This document shows positions 9,308 through 16,652 of a stretch of DNA of 58,881 bases, one piece after another. The notes beneath the pieces are model-generated. The model was not told the DNA's origin. It made no database searches and saw only the letters and a list, made by a program, of their open reading frames with translations. How positions within the stretch are numbered: the first letter of the stretch is position 1; every line of letters begins with the position of its first letter. This stretch comes from a virus. The stretch covers positions 1 to 58,881 of IMG/VR virus record IMGVR_UViG_3300008516_000187, one strand, 5' to 3'. The position numbers and the translations under genes were made by a program.

Positions 9308-9742
9308 CTACGCGATCTCGGATTCGTCGCGGATTCTGATCGCTACGAACTCCACATCGTTCAACACGATCCCTCGCGCGCCCGTGTTCTGAGTGTAGCG
9401 AGTCGCCTTCACGCGCTCGATATTCGCGATCACGTTCCCCGTCGCGCGGTCCTCGATGGAACACGTCAACTCAGGGGCCGAAAGAATGTCTTCGAGCCGG
9501 GGCTGAATCACCACACCATCGCGGAGCTTGATCGGGTTGGTGACGACCCGAACCATCTGCGCGCTGAAGGTTACATTGTACGACACGGGCACATGTTCGG
9601 CCACATCGAATTGGTCGAGCACTTCGATGGCGTCATGCCGAATTTCTTCGGAATACGAGACGTTTGTCGCGTACATGACCTTCACACCCTCGATCATGAG
9701 TCGCGCTCTCGCGCCTGAAAGAACCAAACCTCTACCGGCCAT
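9308..9742 (-). CDS. Tail tube protein
   Basis: A 144-residue protein immediately after the sheath gene, where the tube is encoded in contractile phages. The pattern LVLSGARARLMIEGVKVMYA ... EVLDQFDVAEHVPVSYNVTF ... LTCSIEDRATGNVI is typical of XkdM/gp19-like tube proteins, which stack as hexameric rings inside the sheath. Length matches the family (about 140-170). Confidence 0.85.
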   Translation of the reverse strand: MAGRGLVLSGARARLMIEGVKVMYATNVSYSEEIRHDAIEVLDQFDVAEHVPVSYNVTFSAQMVRVVTNPIKLRDGVVIQPRLEDILSAPELTCSIEDRATGNVIANIERVKATRYTQNTGARGIVLNDVEFVAIRIRDESEIA

Positions 9743-9757
9743 TGATGCCCCCTACCC

Positions 9758-12028
9758 CTATGCCGCTGCCCGCACGGCAACCAAATGCACCGTGATCGGA
9801 ATAAAGTTGATCGGGAGTACCGGAGCAATCTCGACCGAAACCGGAAACACGTCACCGATCTGCTCTACTTGCAGCGCCCGGTACGCCACGATGATCTCGT
9901 CATCGATGAGCCTTCCAAGCGCATCGTTGGCCAAGCCTTTGATGGCCGCCGCTGAACCGGCAAGCCCGCGCTGACCGATCTTCAGCTCTAGCGTCTGGCG
10001 CAGCTCGAAGATGGCCGTGTTGGCCGCCTCGTTCGCGCTCATTTCGCTGAACACCACGTTATCGTCGGCCAAGTGCGTGGTGATCGAACGGACCCAGCGG
10101 ATGCCAACGCCGTCGACCTTTTCACTCATCATGAGGCCCGCGTCGATCAGCTCTTCCACGTCGTTCTCGACGCTCCATGAACTGTCATTGCGGGTGTCCG
10201 TGATATTGGGCCGCTTGCGGGTCATCGGCTCGCCGATGGGGCTTCCCGCCTGCATGCCGGCTGCGATCGAAGAGTAGATGTACGGCGGATACCAAGTGGC
10301 TTCGCCGGTCTCCGGGTCGAAGCGCTGGCACTCTTCGCTGATCGCGCTGATATGCCGGCTCTGCAAGACCTGAATCTGAGACTTGATATTGCCCCGTGTC
10401 TCACCCGCACCGTCCGTGGTGCCGAGACCCGCGTAGCCATTCGCTTCGCTGCGGAGTCGGCCCGCTCGCTCGACCAGATGGGAGAGCAAGAGGTTATGCA
10501 CTGCCGGGTCTTGAGTGAGCGGTACGATGGTGGTCACCCGCCGCTTACGTAGAAGCTCGAAGGCTTCTTGCCACTGACTGATCGTCGTGACGCCTTCGAT
10601 CCCGCCCGTGAGATACACCGGACTTGCGGTGTCGGCTGGCGCTCCGGTGCCGCCCGTCGCGCGTGCCGCGCTGACGTAGGCACTCTCTGTGTTGAGCTTA
10701 TCGACGATCTTGAAGAGATCCGCATCGAAGTCGGCCGTCACCGCCAAAAGATTCACTGCCGCCCCGTAGTCCATGTCGGTCATGAGAAAGGTGGTCGGGT
10801 TCCGCACAAGTGCTGCGGCAGTGAATCCGTCGAGAGCGTTGAGCCGGTCTACGAGCTTCGACACGGTTGCAAACGTGCTGAGACTCGTAGCTTCTGCGTT
10901 GCAGCTAATCGAGACCGTACGCGCCGCAGCGGTATCCCCCAGCTCGATTTGCGTGATTTTGGCGAATACCACGGTGCCCACGACGGGAGTCGTGTTCGCG
11001 GCCGTCAGATCGATGCGCTCTGCGATTTCGATGCCCGAAGCGTTGGTGCCTCGAATCACGCAATCGGTCGCGTCGTCCGTATCGATGGTGACCGTGACCA
11101 CGCCGTTGACGGGCGTAGCGGTGGTGAGCACGACGCCGCGCGTGAGCACGGTGGTCGCGAGCGTGAACAGCGTCGTGGTAACCGGGAAGTTGCTCACTGT
11201 GACAGTGCCAAGGGCGACCCCATCGAGCACACATCCGAGCAACTTGGTGAAGCTCACGGAACCCTGGACGTTCGTAGTACCGTTCAAAGCGATGGTCTCT
11301 TTGATAGGCACATCGGACGCATCGAGACCGTAGATCGTAATGCTCTGCGTGGTGTCGCCCACGTTATCGCTGGCCACGTCGACCACGCCCGCGGCGGCAA
11401 TATCGGCCGTGCGCTCTGCGGCGAGCCCCAGCTCGTCTTTGGTAGCCGGCGCAAGGAACTGCGTCGCCGTGACCTGGCCCGTGATCGTGTCGTAGCCATC
11501 GGAGCCCGCCACGTAACCCACGGTGAACACTGGATCGCCACCCACGTCATCGAAGACTTCGCTCTCGTCTTCGAAGACGATGGTGAGCTTCTTGCCCTGA
11601 GTCGTGCCGGCTTCGACCGTGATATTGATCTGCTCCGTGAACAGCCCGTAGTCGCGGCTCGTCAGATCCACGGCATCTACCGCCAACCCGTCTTGCAGGG
11701 TCGCGGTGCTCCGCGTGGCGGGGTTGACCTTCACGGCGACGATCTTCTGAGCCCCGTTGGGCACGGCCTCATCGCTGGACGGTTCGAACGCAAAGAGCGA
11801 AGCCGTTTTCAGGTCGCCCGTGCGGTAGCGGTCGAAGACTTGCCCAGCCCGCGTCATGTCGGAATAGGTCTCGTCGACGGTCAACGGGACGCCGCCTTCG
11901 ACGTTGCCGATCAGCGCGACGATTCCGACCGCAGATGGGCTGATACTACTCAGCGCGCTCGCATCGATCTTGCTGACGACTTGCGGGACGTTGATTCGCC
12001 GCCCGTTGAAAAAGATTGCAGTAGCCAT
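9758..12028 (-). CDS. Tail sheath protein with tandem Ig-like insertion
   Basis: A 756-residue contractile sheath protein. The N terminus (about 1-125) and the C-terminal half (about 480-756, e.g. WQEAFELLRKRRVTTIVPLT and WVRSITTHLADDN) carry sheath-family features. The C terminus with FPVSVEIAPVLPINFI is the usual interlocking tail. Between residues about 200 and 385 lies an extra region with two diverged copies of a ~52-residue beta module (about 228-279 and 322-376), each with the pattern ASxxxIxExIxL...VxFxK...TVxxS. Such insertions usually decorate the tail exterior. RBS AGGGGTAC lies just before the ATG. Confidence 0.9.
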   Translation of the reverse strand: MATAIFFNGRRINVPQVVSKIDASALSSISPSAVGIVALIGNVEGGVPLTVDETYSDMTRAGQVFDRYRTGDLKTASLFAFEPSSDEAVPNGAQKIVAVKVNPATRSTATLQDGLAVDAVDLTSRDYGLFTEQINITVEAGTTQGKKLTIVFEDESEVFDDVGGDPVFTVGYVAGSDGYDTITGQVTATQFLAPATKDELGLAAERTADIAAAGVVDVASDNVGDTTQSITIYGLDASDVPIKETIALNGTTNVQGSVSFTKLLGCVLDGVALGTVTVSNFPVTTTLFTLATTVLTRGVVLTTATPVNGVVTVTIDTDDATDCVIRGTNASGIEIAERIDLTAANTTPVVGTVVFAKITQIELGDTAAARTVSISCNAEATSLSTFATVSKLVDRLNALDGFTAAALVRNPTTFLMTDMDYGAAVNLLAVTADFDADLFKIVDKLNTESAYVSAARATGGTGAPADTASPVYLTGGIEGVTTISQWQEAFELLRKRRVTTIVPLTQDPAVHNLLLSHLVERAGRLRSEANGYAGLGTTDGAGETRGNIKSQIQVLQSRHISAISEECQRFDPETGEATWYPPYIYSSIAAGMQAGSPIGEPMTRKRPNITDTRNDSSWSVENDVEELIDAGLMMSEKVDGVGIRWVRSITTHLADDNVVFSEMSANEAANTAIFELRQTLELKIGQRGLAGSAAAIKGLANDALGRLIDDEIIVAYRALQVEQIGDVFPVSVEIAPVLPINFIPITVHLVAVRAAA

Positions 12029-12042
12029 GTACCCCTTACCCC

Positions 12043-12381
12043 CTACCTAGGTTCACTTTTGAAGGCTTCGAATGCCGTCTTCCACTCAGCCCGTGTCAGC
12101 TTCCGAACGGCTTGTGTCAGCCGCTCTTGGCCCGCGAACGCACGTAGAATTGGATCTTTGGTCCCCCGCGAGAATGCCTGAATCGTAACGCGTGGCGTTC
12201 GGTCTGGCAGCCCTTGCGGCGAACTATCTGCGGAAGCGCTCTCTTCGGGCGTCGGTTCCGGTAAAACCGGCTCCGACGCGGCCTCTGGCGCGGCCTGGTT
12301 ATCCTCTACCGCCGGCTCCGACTTGCGCGGCTCCGACGAACTCTGTGTGCTCCCCCCGGAGCGCCCCCTAGCTTTCGCCAT
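12043..12381 (-). CDS. Hypothetical Pro/Ser/Glu-rich protein
   Basis: A 112-residue protein with a disordered Ser/Pro/Glu-rich first half and a basic helical C terminus (LRAFAGQERLTQAVRKLTRA). It overlaps the preceding gene by 14 bases and lies immediately upstream of the sheath gene. No family is recognised; a minor tail or neck role is inferred from position. Confidence 0.6.
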   Translation of the reverse strand: MAKARGRSGGSTQSSSEPRKSEPAVEDNQAAPEAASEPVLPEPTPEESASADSSPQGLPDRTPRVTIQAFSRGTKDPILRAFAGQERLTQAVRKLTRAEWKTAFEAFKSEPR

Positions 12382-13153
12382 TTTCAGATCCTTCTGGGAC
12401 GTACGGTGTCACGCCCCCGCGCGTCCCGTCCACTACGATATCATCCATGTACAGCCCTAGGACACGAACCTTTGCAGGGTCGATCACAAGGCGTGGCACC
12501 GTCATGGGCGCGGTGGCCTGAACGCGCAGAACGCGCGCGTACATGTTATCGGGCAGGTACATTTCCTGTGGGCTCAGCTCGCCCCCGCTGAAGCTCAATT
12601 CGTTGAAGCCGGCGCACTGAAGTGACTGTTTTGCGCCGAAAATCACCATCTTGGCGAACTGGTAGAGGTACACCGCCACATCGCTGTTCTGCGCGTAGAT
12701 GTAGATCCCGTAGGTATTGCGGAAGAAACCACCCTCGTACTCCGCGGCCTCGCCGGGCTCCCCTTCGAGCGTCATTCCGACGTAATCACCCATGACTTGG
12801 GGATCGGTCTCTTCCTCGCTCTCAAGGATAATGGCGAAGCACGGGAAGTCTCCCGACGCGCGCGGATAACCGATGACCGTGACCGGGGGCTCGCGCATAA
12901 AGTTGGCCACGAATCGAGCCCGCTCTTCGGCGCCAGCCGTGGGATCGAAAAAATGGCTGAAGAATCGGGTCAGCTCGTCCTCGTCATCCTTCAGCCGGTT
13001 CACTTCGGAGCGCAGAAGGTTCAAGATCACGCGCTCCAAGAGCACGATGCTCGTGCGCGCGTTGGCGAGTAGCGGCCCTTCAAAGAAAGGCTCGATCTCG
13101 TTTTCGAGTGTGCCGCCTAGATTGCGCGGGTTCGCTTTGTCTTTGCGCCCCAT
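12368..13153 (-). CDS. Putative neck/tail terminator protein
   Basis: A 261-residue protein located between the gp10-like protein and the sheath. It contains a helical N terminus (ARTSIVLLERVILNLLRSEV) and a mixed alpha/beta core (EPPVTVIGYPRASGDFPCFA ... YGIYIYAQNSDVAVYLYQFA) reminiscent of tail terminator proteins that cap the tail tube. This assignment rests mainly on gene order. It overlaps the start of its upstream neighbour by one base. Confidence 0.55.
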   Translation of the reverse strand: MGRKDKANPRNLGGTLENEIEPFFEGPLLANARTSIVLLERVILNLLRSEVNRLKDDEDELTRFFSHFFDPTAGAEERARFVANFMREPPVTVIGYPRASGDFPCFAIILESEEETDPQVMGDYVGMTLEGEPGEAAEYEGGFFRNTYGIYIYAQNSDVAVYLYQFAKMVIFGAKQSLQCAGFNELSFSGGELSPQEMYLPDNMYARVLRVQATAPMTVPRLVIDPAKVRVLGLYMDDIVVDGTRGGVTPYVPEGSENGES

Positions 13154-13956
13154 TATTCCCCTAAAATTTGCCGCAAAACGATGGGCGCGAGCTGTTCCAC
13201 ACGCTCCCGCACCTTGGGCGCGAAGTTGACCGCTTTGATCCCCGGATGGTGCCAGCTCTTACGCATTTGCCCGGTCTTCGGGTCGACCCCGGAGCGCACG
13301 TTGGTACTGATCCGCCGGAAGGTCGTGTAGCCGCCCGTCTGATTCGCTGACTCGTACTGCTTTTCGGAGCGCTGCATGCCCGTGTAGATGCTCGTGGTAT
13401 GCCAGTCTTTGGCCTTCGTGTTGAGCATCTTGGTGACTTGCTTGCTCACGCCGCGCCCGTGGGGCTCAAGGCGCTTCCCGTGGAGCGTGCTCTTGCCGCC
13501 CTCGCCCGTGAGCCGCTTGGCCTTGCTCTTGGTGCCATCGAGCTTCTTGGCGGCGTTGTAGATGGGCGTGGGCATTTCCGCCCCTACGTTGCGGCCCCCC
13601 GTGCCCTTGGAGCCGTGGCGGAACGGGATGGTGAGATACCGGCCGTTCTTGCCCATCTTGGATTTGGCGCCTTTCAGCATCCAATCCCGCATGTCTCCGC
13701 CCTTGAACCCGCCCTCGATCATGTTCGGGAGCACACCCGTGAGCACGATGTACTCCCGGTTCTCCGTGGATCGGTGGCTGAGCGCGGCTGTGTAGGCGCC
13801 CGAAGAGCTGGTTAGCCTGCTTTTGGCGAGCGACTTCCAATGCGCCATCGCCGATGCGCCCAGCTCCATTTGGAGCCGGCGGGTGTCGCTGAGCCGCGGC
13901 AAGCCACGCGCCACGTTGGCCACCACATCGGAGAGATCGACTTTGACGAGACCCAT
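13153..13956 (-). CDS. Neck/tail completion protein, HK97 gp10-like
   Basis: A 267-residue basic protein. The N-terminal helix plus AMAHWKSLAKSRLTSSSGAY and the later MIEGGFKGGDMRDWML resemble HK97-gp10/tail-completion proteins, extended by a Lys/Gly-rich central insertion (about 105-200). It lies between the zinc-motif neck protein and the putative terminator and abuts both with 1-base overlaps (stop/start sharing), indicating a tightly coupled operon. Confidence 0.5.
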   Translation of the reverse strand: MGLVKVDLSDVVANVARGLPRLSDTRRLQMELGASAMAHWKSLAKSRLTSSSGAYTAALSHRSTENREYIVLTGVLPNMIEGGFKGGDMRDWMLKGAKSKMGKNGRYLTIPFRHGSKGTGGRNVGAEMPTPIYNAAKKLDGTKSKAKRLTGEGGKSTLHGKRLEPHGRGVSKQVTKMLNTKAKDWHTTSIYTGMQRSEKQYESANQTGGYTTFRRISTNVRSGVDPKTGQMRKSWHHPGIKAVNFAPKVRERVEQLAPIVLRQILGE

Positions 13957-14807
13957 TATCCTGTGACCGGCGGCACCGCAGCCGCGTTGATATCGATGAG
14001 GTAATCGAGCCGCGCCGCGGCTTGAATGGGGAGTGCGTAGGCCGTGTCCTTGGCCACCTTGGTGCCTCGCACGTCATCGCGCGTTGCGTGCGGGTGGCTA
14101 ATGACCTGGAAAACGGGGTGGAAGTCGTAGAGCACGCTGATTGTCACGCCATCGCTCACGGCGTTATTCCCCGGCGCGAGCCACTTGATCCACCCCTCAT
14201 CGCTCACTTCGAAATGGTAGCCCGATTCGAGTAGCGCAAACGAGTCTCCCGAATGATACGCCAGCCGCGTCACGGTGGTGATCCGGTAGCGCGCGGAGTC
14301 GTAGCCGTCTGGGAGCTTGCTCCGCCGGCCGCGCCGGTTCCCCTTCCGAAGTAGCTCATTGAAGCTCATGAGCGCGTCTTCCATTTCGATGGAATCGCGG
14401 AACCCCAGCCGGTACTGCGGGAGCACGGTGATCTGCACGTTGCCTTCGAGCCACATGCCGAATTTTTCATAAATCTTGGTCGTCTTGTCGAAGCTCACCA
14501 TGTGCGCGCGGATGCGGTGCTTGTCGACGTAGACGTAGCCCGAGCCGTCGCAGTCCTCGCAATCGACTTGGGGCTGCCCCGTATCGCGGTTCTCGCACGG
14601 GCAAAGCAGGGCCTTGCGCCACATGACGTACTTGCCGTGCTGCCCGATGACCCGTTCGAACTCTTGGGGCCGGAAATCAGCCCGCGTCTTCTGCTTCGCG
14701 GGGTAGTCCTCGGAGGTGTCATAAGCCCCGATGGTCCGCGGTACGTCAACGGTTCGGTCCGCGTGATCGACGGGCGCTGGGGGAGCGAGCTTCGAAGGGT
14801 CGGCCAT
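13956..14807 (-). CDS. Structural neck protein with a zinc-knuckle motif
   Basis: A 283-residue protein at the head-tail junction position. Residues about 68-92 carry CPCENRDTGQPQVDCEDCDG, a CxC...CxxCxG arrangement like DnaJ-type zinc sites, followed by SGYVYVDKHR. The rest is beta-rich (GVTISVLYDFHPVFQVISHP). Comparable zinc-bearing neck proteins occur in other myoviruses. A head-closure or stopper role is inferred. It starts the uninterrupted tail operon reading to the left end. Confidence 0.6.
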   Translation of the reverse strand: MADPSKLAPPAPVDHADRTVDVPRTIGAYDTSEDYPAKQKTRADFRPQEFERVIGQHGKYVMWRKALLCPCENRDTGQPQVDCEDCDGSGYVYVDKHRIRAHMVSFDKTTKIYEKFGMWLEGNVQITVLPQYRLGFRDSIEMEDALMSFNELLRKGNRRGRRSKLPDGYDSARYRITTVTRLAYHSGDSFALLESGYHFEVSDEGWIKWLAPGNNAVSDGVTISVLYDFHPVFQVISHPHATRDDVRGTKVAKDTAYALPIQAAARLDYLIDINAAAVPPVTG

Positions 14808-14841
14808 GGCCCCGCAAGGTTAGCTCAGGGGCTCAGGATAA

Positions 14842-15378
14842 TCAGCTCCCCTCTAGGATCTCTTTTTTGATCCGGTCTTGCACTCGCGCCTTGGCGATGG
14901 GGTCGAGCCGCCACATCGGCGGAACGGGCTCCGGCGATAGCTCATACGTGACCAGCGTTGTGTCATCGTGCCACCGCCACTTGCCACCCCTCACCATGAG
15001 CCCCGCGGGGACGGGCATCCCGCGCTTCGGGCGTGACAGTGCTCCGGCTGCGCAGTCGAAGACCTTCCCCTTCGAGACACAAACAAGATGGCTCAGGTAG
15101 CCGGTCGCATCCGGGTTCCGGTGCGTGATCCCTACCGACCACGCGTAGTGCGGCATTGGATCGTAGTGCCCTTCCGTGCGTCGAGCGACCCAATCGAAGA
15201 ATTGCCAATTCATCGCGACGGTATCCATGCTCGCAAGGCGCGCGGGTATCCCCTTGGCGCGCAAGACTTCCTGGCAGTGGTACGCGGCAGGAATGCACAC
15301 GTCCTTCCGCCCGTACTCCGCGAACACGATACCGGGGAGTCGAGCGACAAGACGCTCGAATAGCTCTGCGCGCTTCAT
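14842..15378 (-). CDS. Putative transglutaminase-like cysteine protein
   Basis: A 178-residue protein. The order Cys28 (at the start of the helix CIPAAYHCQEVLRAKGIPAR), His97 (GYLSHLVCV) and Asp108 (KVFDCAAG) fits the Cys-His-Asp triad order of transglutaminase/NTL-fold enzymes. Family assignment is by motif only. The start at 15378 was chosen because a consensus promoter (TTGTAA-17-TATACT, 15385-15413) ends six bases before it, predicting a leaderless transcript. It is an early-type gene inserted between neck genes and the intein cluster. A second protein with the same triad logic is at 55192-55770. Confidence 0.6.
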   Translation of the reverse strand: MKRAELFERLVARLPGIVFAEYGRKDVCIPAAYHCQEVLRAKGIPARLASMDTVAMNWQFFDWVARRTEGHYDPMPHYAWSVGITHRNPDATGYLSHLVCVSKGKVFDCAAGALSRPKRGMPVPAGLMVRGGKWRWHDDTTLVTYELSPEPVPPMWRLDPIAKARVQDRIKKEILEGS

Positions 15379-15497
15379 TCCCCAAGTATAGCACGCATCG
15401 TATACGATTACAAATCGCCTGCAAAACGCGGGGCTATACGATCGATTTGACACCCTATACGGTGGACCGTACTCTTTAGATGAAGGGATTACAGACC
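15379..15497. promoter_or_regulatory. Divergent operator-promoter pair
   Basis: Two promoters face away from each other. Leftward: TTGTAA (15408-15413), 17 bases, TATACT (15385-15390), with the palindrome-like CGTATACGATGCGTG in the spacer. Rightward: TTGACA (15447-15452), 17 bases, TACTCT (15470-15475), with a near-perfect palindrome TACGGTGGACCGTA at 15458-15471, followed by the leader GATGAAGGGA. Both belong to the recurring operator family of this genome. Confidence 0.75.
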
Positions 15498-15944
15498 ATG
15501 GATATCAACGAAATGCGCGGACGACTTCTCACCCCAGCCTTTGCGAAAGCGTACGCGCTCGCGGGCAACGCCACGTTCACTGTGCTGAACCCGGAGACCG
15601 GCAACCGCTTCACGTACAAGATCAAGCGCAAGGAAGTCGAAGAGAACAAGGAACTCTTTTTCGTCGGCTTGCTGAGCGGACCCGACAACGATTCCGACTA
15701 CTCGTTCCTCGGAACGATCTTCGACGCTGAGAAGTTCGTGCACGGTCGCAAGAGCCGGATCACCGAAGAGGCGCCGAGCGCGCGAGCCTTCCGATGGATT
15801 TGGAAGCGCTTCACCGCCGATGAAGACTTCGCGCCCGCCGAGTTTTGGCACGAGGGGCGCTGTGGCCGATGTGGGCGTAAGCTCACGGTGCCGGAGAGCA
15901 TTGAACGCGGTCTTGGCCCCGTGTGCGCGGGTTGGGGGCAGTAA
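15498..15944 (+). CDS. DUF6011-like zinc-knuckle protein
   Basis: A 148-residue protein. The C terminus CGRCGRKLTVPESIERGLGP followed by VCAGWG is the hallmark of DUF6011, a small treble-clef-like domain frequent in actinophage and other phage early proteins. The N-terminal part (FTVLNPETGNRFTYKI ... SDYSFLGTIF) is beta-rich. The start was set at 15498, 10 bases after GAAGGGA, because the same AAGGGA...AGACCATG leader precedes several other genes here. Expressed from the TTGACA promoter at 15447. Confidence 0.75.
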   Translation: MDINEMRGRLLTPAFAKAYALAGNATFTVLNPETGNRFTYKIKRKEVEENKELFFVGLLSGPDNDSDYSFLGTIFDAEKFVHGRKSRITEEAPSARAFRWIWKRFTADEDFAPAEFWHEGRCGRCGRKLTVPESIERGLGPVCAGWGQ

Positions 15945-15946
15945 GC

Positions 15947-16231
15947 ATGAAAGTCAAAGTTACAGGACATACGATCATCTGGACGCGCGGCCCCGCCGCG
16001 CCGCTTGAAGGGAGCCCCACGCCGGTCTTCTGGCAAGACGTGGTAGTGATCGATGAAGACGATGAGATCGTGGGCATCTTCCGAGATAAGAAGGTGCCTC
16101 TAGGGCTGCTCGAAACCGGGCTCGACCGGATCATGTCGTACTACGACTCCGTAAGGAATGATGAGACTTGCGGCGACCCCGACTGCCCCAACTGCGGCGA
16201 GTCAGCCGCGACCGATCCCGCCTTGAACTAG
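15947..16231 (+). CDS. Hypothetical small protein with C-terminal zinc motif
   Basis: A 94-residue protein starting two bases after the preceding stop, with GGGGGCAG as ribosome site. Beta-rich N terminus (MKVKVTGHTIIWTRG, VVVIDEDDEIVGIFRDKKV), a helical LLETGLDRIMSYYDSV, and CGDPDCPNCG near the C terminus. No family recognised. Cotranscribed with the DUF6011-like gene. Confidence 0.65.
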   Translation: MKVKVTGHTIIWTRGPAAPLEGSPTPVFWQDVVVIDEDDEIVGIFRDKKVPLGLLETGLDRIMSYYDSVRNDETCGDPDCPNCGESAATDPALN

Positions 16232-16239
16232 GGGTTGGC

Positions 16240-16280
16240 TTGACAAGCGTCTACGGTCCGTCGAGTATGACGGATCGTAG
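16240..16280 (+). promoter_or_regulatory. Promoter with 12-bp inverted repeat operator
   Basis: TTGACA at 16240-16245 is followed 5 bases later by CTACGGTCCGTC (16251-16262), GAGTAT, and GACGGATCGTAG (16269-16280). The two arms are inverted copies with one mismatch. This is the longest operator of the family and sits immediately upstream of the OrfA-like DNA-binding gene, suggesting autoregulation. Confidence 0.6.
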
Positions 16281-16313
16281 TTCTACAACCTACCACCCCG
16301 AAGGGAACCCCCC

Positions 16314-16652
16314 ATGCCCTCAAAGGCAACCAAGAGCGTCAAGCGACGCAAGTTCACCCCCGCACAAAAACAGAAGTACGTCGCTGAAGCGAATCGTACG
16401 AGCGCAACAGCGGTTGCTAAGAAGTACAAGCTCAGCTCCGCACTGATCTACAAGTGGAAGTCGCAGCTCCAAACTGCGGCGCAACCCACGCCCGCAGCGA
16501 AGCCTAAGAAGCGACGACGGCAATCCCGTACGCGGAGCACGCGGCTCGTGCAGTTTGCGAAGACGAATCATCTTGAAGCGGAAAACCAACAGCTTCGGAA
16601 CATGGTCGTCGACCAGCTCTTGATTATCAAAGAGCTACAGCACCGCGCGTGA
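16314..16652 (+). CDS. IS3 OrfA-like HTH/leucine-zipper protein without a transposase partner
   Basis: A 112-residue protein. Residues 10-54 (RRKFTPAQKQKYVAEA ... SATAVAKKYKLSSALIYKWK) form the HTH of the IS3/IS911 OrfA family. A basic linker (about 66-80) is followed by HLEAENQQLRNMVVDQLLII, a leucine-zipper heptad as in OrfA dimers. There is no OrfB (DDE) frame downstream: the next gene is convergent on the other strand, overlapping the last 18 bases. No terminal inverted repeats are seen. It is probably a domesticated DNA-binding regulator. Its own promoter contains the genome's recurring operator. Confidence 0.75.
   Translation: MPSKATKSVKRRKFTPAQKQKYVAEANRTSATAVAKKYKLSSALIYKWKSQLQTAAQPTPAAKPKKRRRQSRTRSTRLVQFAKTNHLEAENQQLRNMVVDQLLIIKELQHRA

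Noticed and set aside
10568-12181. A 537-codon plus-strand open frame opposite the sheath gene
   Set aside because: Antisense to the sheath protein; composition (Arg, Asp, His-rich without domain pattern) reflects the codon structure of the opposite strand.
16314-16652. An insertion sequence
   Set aside because: Only an OrfA-like gene is present. There is no OrfB, no target-site duplication or terminal repeats were seen, and the neighbouring gene overlaps its 3' end.
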